Shown here: positions 1 through 5,421 of the stretch, piece after piece
How positions within the stretch are numbered: position 1 is the first letter of the stretch
Layout: each line of letters opens with the position of its first letter
Source: Spirochaetaceae bacterium
GTDB lineage: Bacteria; Spirochaetota; Spirochaetia; Treponematales; Rectinemataceae
Direction: 5' to 3'
Assembly (NCBI GenBank): GCA_016794765.1
Contig: JAEUJG010000469.1
Coordinates: 1 to 5,573, forward strand
Length of the DNA stretch: 5,573 bases
Made by a program: the position numbers and the translations under genes
Notes under the pieces: model-generated
Database searches by the model: none
Told to the model about the DNA's origin: nothing
What the model saw: the letters and a program-made list of their open reading frames with translations, nothing else

Positions 1-418
1 TCACGGTCGAGCCGTCGCGGGCGACGAGGAACTTCGTGAAATTCCACTTGACCCGGTCCCCGAGGAGGCCCCGGGTCTTTTTCCGGAGCTGGACGAAGAG
101 CGGATGGGCGCCCGGTCCGTTCACCTCCACCTTTTTCATGAGGCGGAAGGTGACGCCGAAATTGCGCTCGCAGAAGGAACGGATCGCCTCGTCGCCCTCG
201 GGCTCCTGGTGCGCGAACTGGTCGCAGGGAAAGCCCAGCACGACGAGGCCGCGGTCCGAGTATTTCCGGTGGAGCTCCTCGAGCCCCTTGTACTGCGGCG
301 TGAAGCCGCACTTGCTGGCCGTGTTGACGACAAGGAGGACCTTGCCCTTGAAATCGCCCAACGCGAGCTCCGCGCCGTCGCCCGCCTTCGCGGTGATACC
401 GTAGATCGTGTCGCCCAT
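1..418 (-). CDS. Cys-type (thioredoxin-dependent-like) glutathione peroxidase homologue, C-terminus cut by window edge
   Basis: Reduces hydrogen peroxide and organic hydroperoxides. 139 codons are visible, and the family is about 160 residues, so only the last part is missing. The thioredoxin-fold signature is clear: NTASKCGFTPQY with the peroxidatic Cys37 (Cys in place of selenocysteine), GFPCDQFAHQEP with Cys65 and the tetrad Gln71, and KWNF with Trp125 and Asn126. A third cysteine, Cys83 in SFCERNFGVTF, sits where yeast Gpx3 has its resolving cysteine; the spacing 37/65/83 matches Gpx3 36/64/82. This implies a two-cysteine mechanism recycled by thioredoxin rather than glutathione (inference from the family). 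There is no signal peptide, so it should be cytoplasmic. The ATG at 418 is chosen because AAGGAG (424-429 on the complement) lies 5 nt upstream and the fold begins shortly after it. It is the last gene of a minus-strand pair, 126 nt downstream of the acetyltransferase. Confidence 0.95.
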   Translation of the reverse strand, partial: MGDTIYGITAKAGDGAELALGDFKGKVLLVVNTASKCGFTPQYKGLEELHRKYSDRGLVVLGFPCDQFAHQEPEGDEAIRSFCERNFGVTFRLMKKVEVNGPGAHPLFVQLRKKTRGLLGDRVKWNFTKFLVARDGSTV

Positions 419-423
419 GCTTT

Positions 424-471
424 CTCCTTGCCTCCACGGTGAAAGATCAGCAGGAAGGGGCCGCCGGTCAA
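424..471 (-). promoter_or_regulatory. Candidate promoter and ribosome binding site for the peroxidase gene
   Basis: Read on the minus strand, TTGACC (471-466, 5/6 to the -35 consensus) is followed after 17 nt by GATCTT (448-443, only 3/6 to the -10 consensus). AAGGAG (429-424) then lies 5 nt before the ATG. The Shine-Dalgarno site is convincing; the -10 box is weak. The rest of the gap back to the acetyltransferase stop is GC-rich with a small GCTCC/GGAGC hairpin but no U-tract, so no terminator is called. Confidence 0.35.
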
Positions 472-544
472 GGGGAAAGCGCGGCGGCGGCGCCGGGGCT
501 TCGGTCGCGGGCGGGGCGGCTCCGGGGGAGCGTCGCGTCGCCGT

Positions 545-1477
545 CTACCGGCGGCGGGCTTCGAGGAGTTCCAGCGGATACTCGAAGACGAGATAGTCCT
601 CGGCGCGCTCCCAGGGCGCGTAGCCCGCCGCCTCGAGGCAGGCCCGGGTCGCCGCGGCGCCGGGCCCGAGGAAGGCTTCGGCCTCTCTCGCGCCTCCCGC
701 GCGCATGCGCCGCTCGGCCTCGGCGACGAGGAGGGCTCCGGTCTCGCCGTCCTCCGCGTCCAGGAAGACGATGGCTCCCGTGCCCTTCTCCCCGCTGACG
801 AGGGCCGCGGCCGCCCCGCGGAGCGCGCCGCGGGCTCCCCGGATCCCGAAGCAGGCGCCGGTCTCGAGGTAGCGCCCGGCGAACAGCCCCTCGTCCCAAG
901 GGTAGGAGCGCCAAGCCTCGTGGAGGAAGGCCCCGCGGGCCGGAGAGGCGCGCAGGTACGCGAACAAGGCCTCCCGGTCCCGCGGTCCGAGCGGCGTCAC
1001 GAGGGGGCTCGGTTGCGGGAGCTCGGCGCCGGCCTCCCACGCGCGGCCGAGTCGGGAGAAGCGCGCGACCTCCCGGAAGCCGAGGCGCGTGTTGAGGGCT
1101 ATCGAGGCCGCGTTCTCGAAATAGGTGGAGAAGCGCAAGGACTCGAGCCCGGGCTCGCGGGCGAGCCGCGCCAGGAAGCGGCGGGCCAGGGCCTGCCCCA
1201 GGCCGCCGATGCCCGAATCGGGATCCTTGCGGAGGCCCTCGAGCCAGGCGTGGCCGGGAGCGAGCCAGCTCAGCTTGGCGAGGCCGACGAGGCGTTCGCC
1301 GCCCTTCGCCGCGTCCGGAGCGAAGGCGAGGCAGAACTCGCCCTCCTCGTCCCCGGCCCAGGCCTCGAAGCAAGCGGGAATGTAGTCGTCCCCTTCCCAG
1401 ATTTTCGCGCACAGCGCCAACACTGAGGCCTTGTCCGCGGCCGTGGCGCGGCGGAAGGTCAAGCCGCTTTCGTCCAT
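545..1477 (-). CDS. Two-domain GNAT-family N-acetyltransferase
   Basis: 310 residues from the ATG at 1477. The N-terminal half (about residues 7-150) is a GNAT acetyl-CoA-dependent acyltransferase fold. It starts with a typical FRRATAADKASVLAL strand-helix and has DDYIPACFEAW at 30-40, like the GRDYLP...W block of NAT16-type acetyltransferases. The acetyl-CoA motif A region WLEGLRKDP then GIGGLGQAL (89-97) follows, then FENAASIALNTRLGF (120-134), the usual beta6-alpha4 element. Motif A has Gly instead of the usual Arg/Gln at the first position of R/Q-x-x-G-x-G/A. The C-terminal half (about 155-310) looks like a second, degenerate GNAT domain ending in LEAAGYAPWERAEDYLVFEYP. No signal peptide or membrane segment is seen. 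The substrate is unknown; a small amine or amino acid is a guess from resemblance. An upstream TTG at 1513 would add 12 residues but coincides with a -35 box and has no usable ribosome site. Confidence 0.88.
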   Translation of the reverse strand: MDESGLTFRRATAADKASVLALCAKIWEGDDYIPACFEAWAGDEEGEFCLAFAPDAAKGGERLVGLAKLSWLAPGHAWLEGLRKDPDSGIGGLGQALARRFLARLAREPGLESLRFSTYFENAASIALNTRLGFREVARFSRLGRAWEAGAELPQPSPLVTPLGPRDREALFAYLRASPARGAFLHEAWRSYPWDEGLFAGRYLETGACFGIRGARGALRGAAAALVSGEKGTGAIVFLDAEDGETGALLVAEAERRMRAGGAREAEAFLGPGAAATRACLEAAGYAPWERAEDYLVFEYPLELLEARRR

Positions 1478-1483
1478 GGCGGG

Positions 1484-1513
1484 AGTATAAAAGAAGGGGC
1501 CGCCGCGCTTCAA
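1484..1513 (-). promoter_or_regulatory. Sigma-70-type promoter for the acetyltransferase, probably leaderless
   Basis: On the minus strand, TTGAAG (1513-1508, 4/6 to TTGACA) and TATACT (1489-1484, 5/6 to TATAAT) are 18 nt apart. Six bases, CCCGCC, separate the -10 box from the ATG at 1477, so transcription would start at or next to the A of ATG. No Shine-Dalgarno sequence lies between, which fits a leaderless mRNA. The assignment comes from spacing and consensus match only. Confidence 0.5.
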
Positions 1514-1558
1514 TCCTGGCGAAAAACCGCTTGCCCTGCCTGGACTCGCCCCTTGGCC

Positions 1559-1620
1559 AAAAGTTGGTAAAATAAGTTAATATAAAATAATATCCATTCT
1601 CAGTATATCGATATAAAAAT
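1559..1620. other. AT-rich island with a perfect 12-bp palindrome in the divergent intergenic region
   Basis: This stretch is over 75 percent A+T in an otherwise GC-rich window, with A/T runs that would be flexible or curved. It contains the perfect palindrome TATATCGATATA at 1604-1615, a possible operator for a dimeric regulator. It lies directly upstream of the TTGACC box of the candidate operon promoter, where an UP element or activator site would sit. A second promoter-like pair, TTGGTA (1564-1569) and AATAAT (1586-1591), 16 nt apart, is also possible here. The identity of any regulator is unknown. Confidence 0.45.
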
Positions 1621-1623
1621 CGC

Positions 1624-1653
1624 TTGACCGAATCTCGCCATCTCGACTATTCT
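1624..1653 (+). promoter_or_regulatory. Candidate promoter of the ydhY-ydhV operon
   Basis: TTGACC (1624-1629, 5/6 to the -35 consensus) is followed after 18 nt by TATTCT (1648-1653, 4/6 to the -10 consensus), with the AT-rich island immediately upstream. Transcription would start near 1660, leaving a leader of about 260 nt before the YdhY start codon. The promoter is inferred from consensus match and position only. Confidence 0.4.
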
Positions 1654-1665
1654 TGTCATCATCAA

Positions 1666-1689
1666 GCGCCAAGGCAAATGCTTGGGCGC
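1666..1689 (+). other. Stem-loop at the 5' end of the predicted leader RNA
   Basis: CCAAG (1669-1673) pairs with CTTGG (1681-1685), and GCG (1666-1668) pairs with CGC (1687-1689) across a single bulged G1686. The loop is GCAAATG. The eight-pair stem sits a few bases after the predicted transcription start. It may be an accessory or stabilising element of the downstream RNA structure. Confidence 0.4.
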
Positions 1690-1705
1690 GCGATCTTTTC
1701 CATCG

Positions 1706-1823
1706 TACTCCGAACCGCGCGGCCTACGGCCTTTCCGATCGGGAAGGTCAGGGCCAACGGTCTTGAGGAACGGGCGTCGCCCGAGCCTTAAAGGTTGGGG
1801 GAGAAATCCCCCCGCCTCCCGCC
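1706..1823 (+). promoter_or_regulatory. Structured leader RNA; candidate molybdenum/tungsten-cofactor riboswitch
   Basis: Nested pairings seen by eye: CTC 1708-1710 with GAG 1765-1767; ACCG 1714-1717 with CGGT 1758-1761; GGCC 1721-1724 with GGCC 1752-1755; and a 7-bp hairpin CCTTTCC 1730-1736 with GGGAAGG 1741-1747, loop GATC. Two more hairpins follow: CGGGC/GCCCG (1771-1783), and GGGGGA 1797-1802 with TCCCCC 1807-1812 capped by a GAAA tetraloop. The last is extended by AGG 1792-1794 with CCT 1815-1817 across a 2x2 internal loop. No U-tract follows, so an intrinsic terminator is unlikely and translational control would be more likely. The operon encodes an AOR-family pterin-metal enzyme and FdhD, so cofactor sensing would make sense. 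Short pieces such as CTCCGAACC, CCTACGG and GGTCA recall the Moco RNA motif (Rfam MOCO_RNA_motif), but I am working from memory. A ribosomal-protein-type or other leader element cannot be excluded. Confidence 0.42.
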
Positions 1824-1879
1824 TCTTCCGGCATTGGAAAGGAGCCGCGATCATCGATTCCCTCACGGCAGGGAAGGCC

Positions 1880-1921
1880 ATGGCCTTCATCCCGAGCCGC
1901 GAACAGGAGCAGGAGCGATGA
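1880..1921 (+). CDS. Possible 13-residue upstream ORF overlapping the ydhY start
   Basis: The ATG at 1880 opens a frame encoding MAFIPSREQEQER. Its TGA (1919-1921) overlaps the ydhY ATG as ATGA. A purine-rich AGGGAAGG (1870-1877) lies just upstream, with rather short spacing. If translated, it would couple translation into ydhY. The two AGGAG copies serving ydhY fall inside it, which may explain part of its glutamate/glutamine-rich sequence. It may equally be chance. Confidence 0.18.
   Translation: MAFIPSREQEQER
1905..1915 (+). promoter_or_regulatory. Tandem Shine-Dalgarno sites fixing the ydhY start
   Basis: AGGAG occurs at 1905-1909 and again at 1911-1915 as a direct AGGAGC repeat. The first copy is 8 nt from the ATG at 1918, which is ideal; the second is only 2 nt away and so is poorly placed. 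This supports 1918 as the start even though the frame stays open for a further 120 bases upstream. Confidence 0.6.
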
Positions 1922-2607
1922 GCGATTCCACGGAGAAGCGGGAGACCATCCTTTCCAAGGATCAGACCCGCAGGGACTTCCTCAAGATGACGGGCACCGG
2001 CCTCGCCGGCGCTTTCGTCGCGCTGACCCTCGGTTGCGCCACCACGGTGCGCACCCGCGAGGGCAACGAGCTGCGCGTCTGGGCCACGCCCCAGGGCGCC
2101 CTCGTCCACGATCCCAACCGCTGCGTGGGCTGCAAGCGCTGCGAGGCGGCCTGCACGGTCCGCAACGACGGCAAGGCCTCCGCCTACATTTCCCGCATCA
2201 AGGTTTCCCGCAACCAGAACTTCGGCGTCGCCGGCGTCTCCGCCGCCTACGCCAAGGCCGACGGCCAGCTCGGCAACTTCCGCATCGTCGCGGAGACCTG
2301 CCGCCAGTGCGAAAAGCCGGCCTGCGGCGTCGCCTGTCCGACGGGCGCCCTCTCCACCGACAAGAAGACCGGAGCCCGCGTCGTGAACGCGAAGCTCTGC
2401 GTCGGCTGCGGCGCCTGCCATGACGCCTGCCCCTGGAACCTCCCGACGGTGGACGCGGAGACCCGCAAGTCCACGAAGTGCCTCGTCTGCGACGGCGATC
2501 CGACCTGCGCCAAGAACTGCCCGACGGGCGCGATCCGCTACCTTCCCTACGCGGAAGCCGAGAAGCTCCTCTGGGGCGCGGAAGTCGTCTCCGGCGCGAC
2601 GGCATAA
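1918..2607 (+). CDS. ydhY: YdhY-type ferredoxin with four [4Fe-4S] sites and a Tat-like N-terminus
   Basis: 229 residues; electron-transfer partner of the AOR-family enzyme encoded next. Sixteen cysteines form four ferredoxin-type motifs: Cys69/72/75/79, Cys128/131/136/140, Cys161/164/167/171 and Cys188/191/197/201, each expected to contribute to [4Fe-4S] binding. The N-terminus has TRRDFLKMTG (17-26), a twin-arginine motif, then a hydrophobic stretch ending in LTLGC (Cys40). This suggests Tat export and perhaps a lipoprotein, although Thr at -3 and Leu at -2 are off the lipobox consensus. The sequence matches E. coli YdhY as I remember it: TPxGxLV, SRIK, DTCRQC/ETCRQC-like and CPW blocks in the same order. 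E. coli YdhY has a similar N-terminus but, as I recall it, lacks the RR pair. The gene is the first of the operon, 18 nt before ydhV. Lysine codons appear to be all AAG, suggesting strong expression. The function in redox transfer is inferred from the family; the physiological electron donor or acceptor is unknown. Confidence 0.93.
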   Translation: MSDSTEKRETILSKDQTRRDFLKMTGTGLAGAFVALTLGCATTVRTREGNELRVWATPQGALVHDPNRCVGCKRCEAACTVRNDGKASAYISRIKVSRNQNFGVAGVSAAYAKADGQLGNFRIVAETCRQCEKPACGVACPTGALSTDKKTGARVVNAKLCVGCGACHDACPWNLPTVDAETRKSTKCLVCDGDPTCAKNCPTGAIRYLPYAEAEKLLWGAEVVSGATA

Positions 2608-2625
2608 GGACAGGAGGAACCAAAC

Positions 2626-4749
2626 ATGGCAGCTACCTACGGATATACCGGCAAGATCCTCCGCGTGAACCTCACGACGGGGAAGATCTCGACCGACGAC
2701 ACGCTCAAGTACAAGGACTTCATCGGCGGCGAGGGCATGGCGATGAAGATCATGTGGGATGAGGTCGCCCCCGGCGTCACCCCCTACGCCCCCGAGAACA
2801 AGATCGTCTTCGGCACCGGACCCCTCTGCGGCACCGGCGTGCCCTGCTCGGGCCGCACGAACATCACCTCTCTCCTCCCTTCGAGCCCCTTCCACGGCGT
2901 TTCGAGCTCCCACATGGGCGGCTACTTCGCCACGGAGCTCAAGTATTCCGGCTGGGACATGATCGTCGTCGAGGGCAAGGCCGCCAACCCGGTCTGGCTC
3001 CGCATCGAGGACGACAAGGTCAAGATCGAGGACGCGCGCTGGATGTGGGGCAAGGGCATCTTCGACACCCAGGCGATGGTCGCGAGCTTCATGGGCAAGG
3101 AAGCCCAGGTCGCGGCGATCGGCCAGGCCGGCGAGAACCTCGTCAACCTCTCCGTCATCCGCACCGGCTCCTCCCACTCCGCGGGCGGCCACGGCGGCGT
3201 CATGGGCTCCAAGAACCTGAAGGCGATCGGCGTCAAGGGCACGGGCTCCGTGAAGATCGCGGGCGACCGCAAGGCCTGGGCCGAGCTCGACAAGCTCATG
3301 ATGAGCGTCATCGGCGCCAACAACCAGATGGTCGTTCCCTCCTCGCCCCAGCCTTGGGCCGAGTTCAACGACAAGAGCTCCCGCTGGACCGGCCGCAAGG
3401 GCCTCTACTGGGGCGCCGCGAACCCGCCCGTCGAGACCGGCGAGTGCGATCCCCACGACATGCAGTCCGTGGGCCTGCGCACGATGAAGGCGGTTTTCGA
3501 CTTCGGTCCCCAGGCGGAGAAGTACACCGTCCGCATGGGCGGCTGCTCCCACTGCCCCATCCGCTGCCACTCCCAGCTCAAGGTGCCCCAGCTCTCCAAG
3601 TACGGCATGGATGAGTACGTCTCCAACACCTGCATGGGCTGGTTCAGCCCCCGCGGCGTCATGTTCAAGGGCATCAAGGCCTTTGACGGCAACAGCGAGG
3701 CGGACGCGGCCGTCGTCGGTCCCGCCATCGGCGCCAAGCTCGCCGACGACTACGGCGTCTGGTGCAACTACGGCCAGATCGGCCGCGACCTCCAGTACGC
3801 CTACGAGACCGGCCTCCTCAAGAAGGTCCTCCCCGCCGACGAGTACGCCTCCATTCCCTGGGAGAAGCTCGAGAAGGGCGACGCCACCTTCCTCATCGAC
3901 TTTTACGAGCGCGTGGCCTTCAAGAAGGGCGAGTTCTCCCACATCGCGGACGGCACCTACTGGCTGGCCGAGCGCTGGAAGTTCGGCGACGATTTCTGGA
4001 ACGGCAAGGTCTACAAGGTCTGGTCCAGGCAGGGCTTCCCGGTCCACCACTCCAACGAGGCGGGCGGCCAGGTCGGCGCCCTCATCTCCTGTTTCTCCAA
4101 CCGCGACGCCCAGAACCACTCGCACATGAACTTCATCGGTTCCAAGCTCCCGATCGCGCTCCAGAAGGAAATCGCCGGCGAGATTTTCGGCTCTCCCGAC
4201 GCCCTCGACGCGCCTTCCGACTACAAGCCGATGAACGAGTACAAGGCCCGCTTCGTGAAGTGGTCGCTCGGCCGCTCGATGCTCCACAACTCCCTCACCG
4301 TCTGCAACTGGATGTGGCCCATGTCCGTGAGCCCCCTCAAGGAGCGGAAGTACCGCGGCGACACCGGGCTCGAGGCCAAGTTCTACTCCCTCGCGACCGG
4401 CATCCAGCTTTCCGAGAAGGAGCTCGACGAGGCCGCCGCCCGCTGCTTCACCCTCTTCCGCGCGATCACCCAGCGCCAGATGGGCCAGAAGGACCTCCGC
4501 GTCGCCCACGACCAGACCACCGAGTGGGTCACCCACGCGGAGAAGGGCAAGGACGGCAAGGAGATACCGCAGTTCACCAAGGGCACGATCGCGATGGAGG
4601 AGAAGGACATGGAGCTCGGCCGCACCCTCGTGTACCGCGAGTTCGGCTGGGACGAGAAGACCGGCGCCCCCACCCGCGCCTGCCTCGAGAAGTACGGCAT
4701 GGCCGACGTGGCCCAGGACCTCGCTTCCCGCGGCCTCCTTCCCGTATAA
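2626..4749 (+). CDS. ydhV: YdhV-type aldehyde ferredoxin oxidoreductase family enzyme
   Basis: 707 residues, close to the roughly 700 of E. coli YdhV, which it matches along its whole length as I recall that sequence. The family carries a pterin-bound Mo or W and one [4Fe-4S] cluster. The N-terminal AOR domain (about 7-210) has GKILRVNLTTGKI, FIGGEGMAMKIM, FGTGPLCGTGVPCSGR (62-77) and GGHGGVMGSKNLKAI (187-201). The C-terminal AOR domain (about 220-700) has GGCSHCPIRCHS with cluster ligands Cys307, Cys310 and Cys314, and the expected fourth ligand Cys560 in NSLTVCNWMWP. The stretch VHHSNEAGGQVG (473-484) and SNRDAQNHSH (491-500) replace the usual DPRG...RGADH pattern of archaeal AORs, which is typical of the YdhV branch. 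There is no signal peptide. The start is fixed by a perfect AGGAGG (2612-2617) 8 nt upstream. E. coli YdhV is reported to bind a bis-MPT molybdenum cofactor. The substrate is not established, and whether Mo or W is used here cannot be read from sequence. Confidence 0.95.
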   Translation: MAATYGYTGKILRVNLTTGKISTDDTLKYKDFIGGEGMAMKIMWDEVAPGVTPYAPENKIVFGTGPLCGTGVPCSGRTNITSLLPSSPFHGVSSSHMGGYFATELKYSGWDMIVVEGKAANPVWLRIEDDKVKIEDARWMWGKGIFDTQAMVASFMGKEAQVAAIGQAGENLVNLSVIRTGSSHSAGGHGGVMGSKNLKAIGVKGTGSVKIAGDRKAWAELDKLMMSVIGANNQMVVPSSPQPWAEFNDKSSRWTGRKGLYWGAANPPVETGECDPHDMQSVGLRTMKAVFDFGPQAEKYTVRMGGCSHCPIRCHSQLKVPQLSKYGMDEYVSNTCMGWFSPRGVMFKGIKAFDGNSEADAAVVGPAIGAKLADDYGVWCNYGQIGRDLQYAYETGLLKKVLPADEYASIPWEKLEKGDATFLIDFYERVAFKKGEFSHIADGTYWLAERWKFGDDFWNGKVYKVWSRQGFPVHHSNEAGGQVGALISCFSNRDAQNHSHMNFIGSKLPIALQKEIAGEIFGSPDALDAPSDYKPMNEYKARFVKWSLGRSMLHNSLTVCNWMWPMSVSPLKERKYRGDTGLEAKFYSLATGIQLSEKELDEAAARCFTLFRAITQRQMGQKDLRVAHDQTTEWVTHAEKGKDGKEIPQFTKGTIAMEEKDMELGRTLVYREFGWDEKTGAPTRACLEKYGMADVAQDLASRGLLPV

Positions 4750-4750
4750 T
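4745..4750 (+). promoter_or_regulatory. Perfect TATAAT box across the ydhV stop, possible internal promoter
   Basis: A perfect -10 consensus hexamer overlaps the last codon and stop of ydhV in a GC-rich setting. No convincing -35 hexamer or TG extension is present upstream, so it may simply be GTA TAA T by chance. If active, the transcript would begin just before the long stem-loop and carry the last two genes. Confidence 0.18.
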
Positions 4751-4762
4751 ACCGACTGAAAT

Positions 4763-4799
4763 CCCAAGGATCCGGCCGCGAAGGCGGCCGGGCCTTGGG
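4763..4799 (+). other. Strong 15-bp stem-loop between ydhV and the next gene
   Basis: CCCAAGG (4763-4769) pairs with CCTTGGG (4793-4799), and CCGGCCGC (4772-4779) pairs with GCGGCCGG (4784-4791). The loop is GAAG, and there is a small AT/G internal loop. It begins 13 nt after the ydhV stop, with no U-tract following. It is more likely to act as an mRNA 3'-end stabiliser or processing site, leaving abundant ydhY-ydhV message and less of the downstream genes, than as a full intrinsic terminator. That role is inference. Confidence 0.6.
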
Positions 4800-4829
4800 G
4801 AAGCCCGACGAAAGCGGAGCGCGACGACG

Positions 4830-5417
4830 ATGAGCGACCAGCATGCGAAGAACCGGAATTCCGCGTCCTCCCACGCGGCCGAGGCCCCGGCCCCGGCGGC
4901 GGGGCTCGTCGCCGCGATCCGCGGGGCGAGCGCCGAGATCCGCCTGACGCGGCTCACGGCGCTCCGCTCCGATTTTCCCGAGGCCGCCGCCCGCGAGGGC
5001 GGCGTCGAGCTCCTCCTCGAGGAGTCCGGAGCCGCCGACCTGCGCCGCATGGCGGGGGAGGGCGGCGAGGCCTATTATTTCAGCGCCGATTCCATGACGG
5101 AGGCCTACGCCCTCCACCTCTTCCGGATCGAGGAGAAGGATCCGGTCCGCCTCGTCGCGGACACCGTGCGCGACGACTCGCGCATCTACCCGCGCCCGAC
5201 CGACGTCCGCGTCTTCGCCGATCCGCCCTTTTCGCTGCCCGCGCGCGAGGTCGCCGAGGTCGTGGCCCGCATGGAGATGCGCCCCGACACCGCCGACATC
5301 AAGTCGGGACGCGCCTCGAACGGCGCGCTCTACCTGTATTCCGACCGCTTCCTCGAGGCTGCCCACGCGGAGAGCCTCATCGAGTGGATCGAGGTCGGGC
5401 AGAAGGAGAATCCCTAA
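4830..5417 (+). CDS. Small uncharacterised protein in the position of E. coli YdhW
   Basis: 195 residues, soluble, no cysteine, no signal peptide and no membrane segment. I do not recognise a catalytic motif. The first 25 residues are Ala/Pro/Ser-rich and probably disordered. Then RLTRLTALRSDFPEAA (38-53) and a C-terminal block SNGALYLYSDRFL (163-175) followed by ESLIEWIEV look like the most conserved-type parts. In E. coli the gene order is ydhY-ydhV-ydhW-ydhX-ydhU-ydhT, so this is probably the YdhW counterpart; that is a synteny argument, and I could not confirm it at the sequence level. Lacking cysteines, it is unlikely to carry Fe-S clusters; a maturation or chaperone role for YdhV is conceivable but unproven. 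The ATG at 4830 is preceded by GGAG (4816-4819) with 10-nt spacing. The same frame is open far upstream inside ydhV, but that extension is not coding. It lies 80 nt after ydhV, across a stem-loop, and 4 nt before fdhD. Confidence 0.8.
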   Translation: MSDQHAKNRNSASSHAAEAPAPAAGLVAAIRGASAEIRLTRLTALRSDFPEAAAREGGVELLLEESGAADLRRMAGEGGEAYYFSADSMTEAYALHLFRIEEKDPVRLVADTVRDDSRIYPRPTDVRVFADPPFSLPAREVAEVVARMEMRPDTADIKSGRASNGALYLYSDRFLEAAHAESLIEWIEVGQKENP

Positions 5418-5421
5418 GGCC

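Noticed and set aside
36..442. Plus-strand open frames across the peroxidase gene
   Set aside because: They are complementary shadows of a gene with clear family motifs on the minus strand.
439..1426. Other open frames overlapping the acetyltransferase on both strands
   Set aside because: They encode Arg/Pro/Gly-rich low-complexity sequence expected from GC-rich shadows and lack supporting ribosome sites.
1478..1513. TTG start adding 12 residues to the acetyltransferase
   Set aside because: The TTG is part of the -35 box, has AGGA with no spacing before it, and the GNAT fold begins only after the ATG at 1477.
1516..1533. Sigma-54-like TGGC...TTGC pair
   Set aside because: The GG to GC spacing is 13 rather than 10 bases, so it does not fit the -24/-12 rule.
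1653..1665. FNR-like dyad TTGTC-N3-ATCAA
   Set aside because: Spacing is 3 instead of 4, one half-site deviates, and it lies at the predicted transcription start rather than near -41.5.
1795..1917. Upstream extension of ydhY in the same open frame
   Set aside because: The extension crosses the GAAA-capped hairpin and encodes basic, Pro/Arg-rich sequence unlike the family; the ATG at 1918 has the ideal Shine-Dalgarno site and matches YdhY's N-terminal layout.
1600..4767. A 1055-codon open frame antisense to ydhY and ydhV
   Set aside because: It is a shadow of GC-biased codon use in the two real genes: its product is repetitive Ala/Gly/Val/Leu/Asp/Glu sequence with no family resemblance, and it runs through the promoter and leader.
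3762..4829. Upstream extension of the 4830-5417 gene through ydhV
   Set aside because: It overlaps ydhV in another frame and gives Arg/Pro-rich sequence typical of a shadow; the real start is the ATG at 4830.
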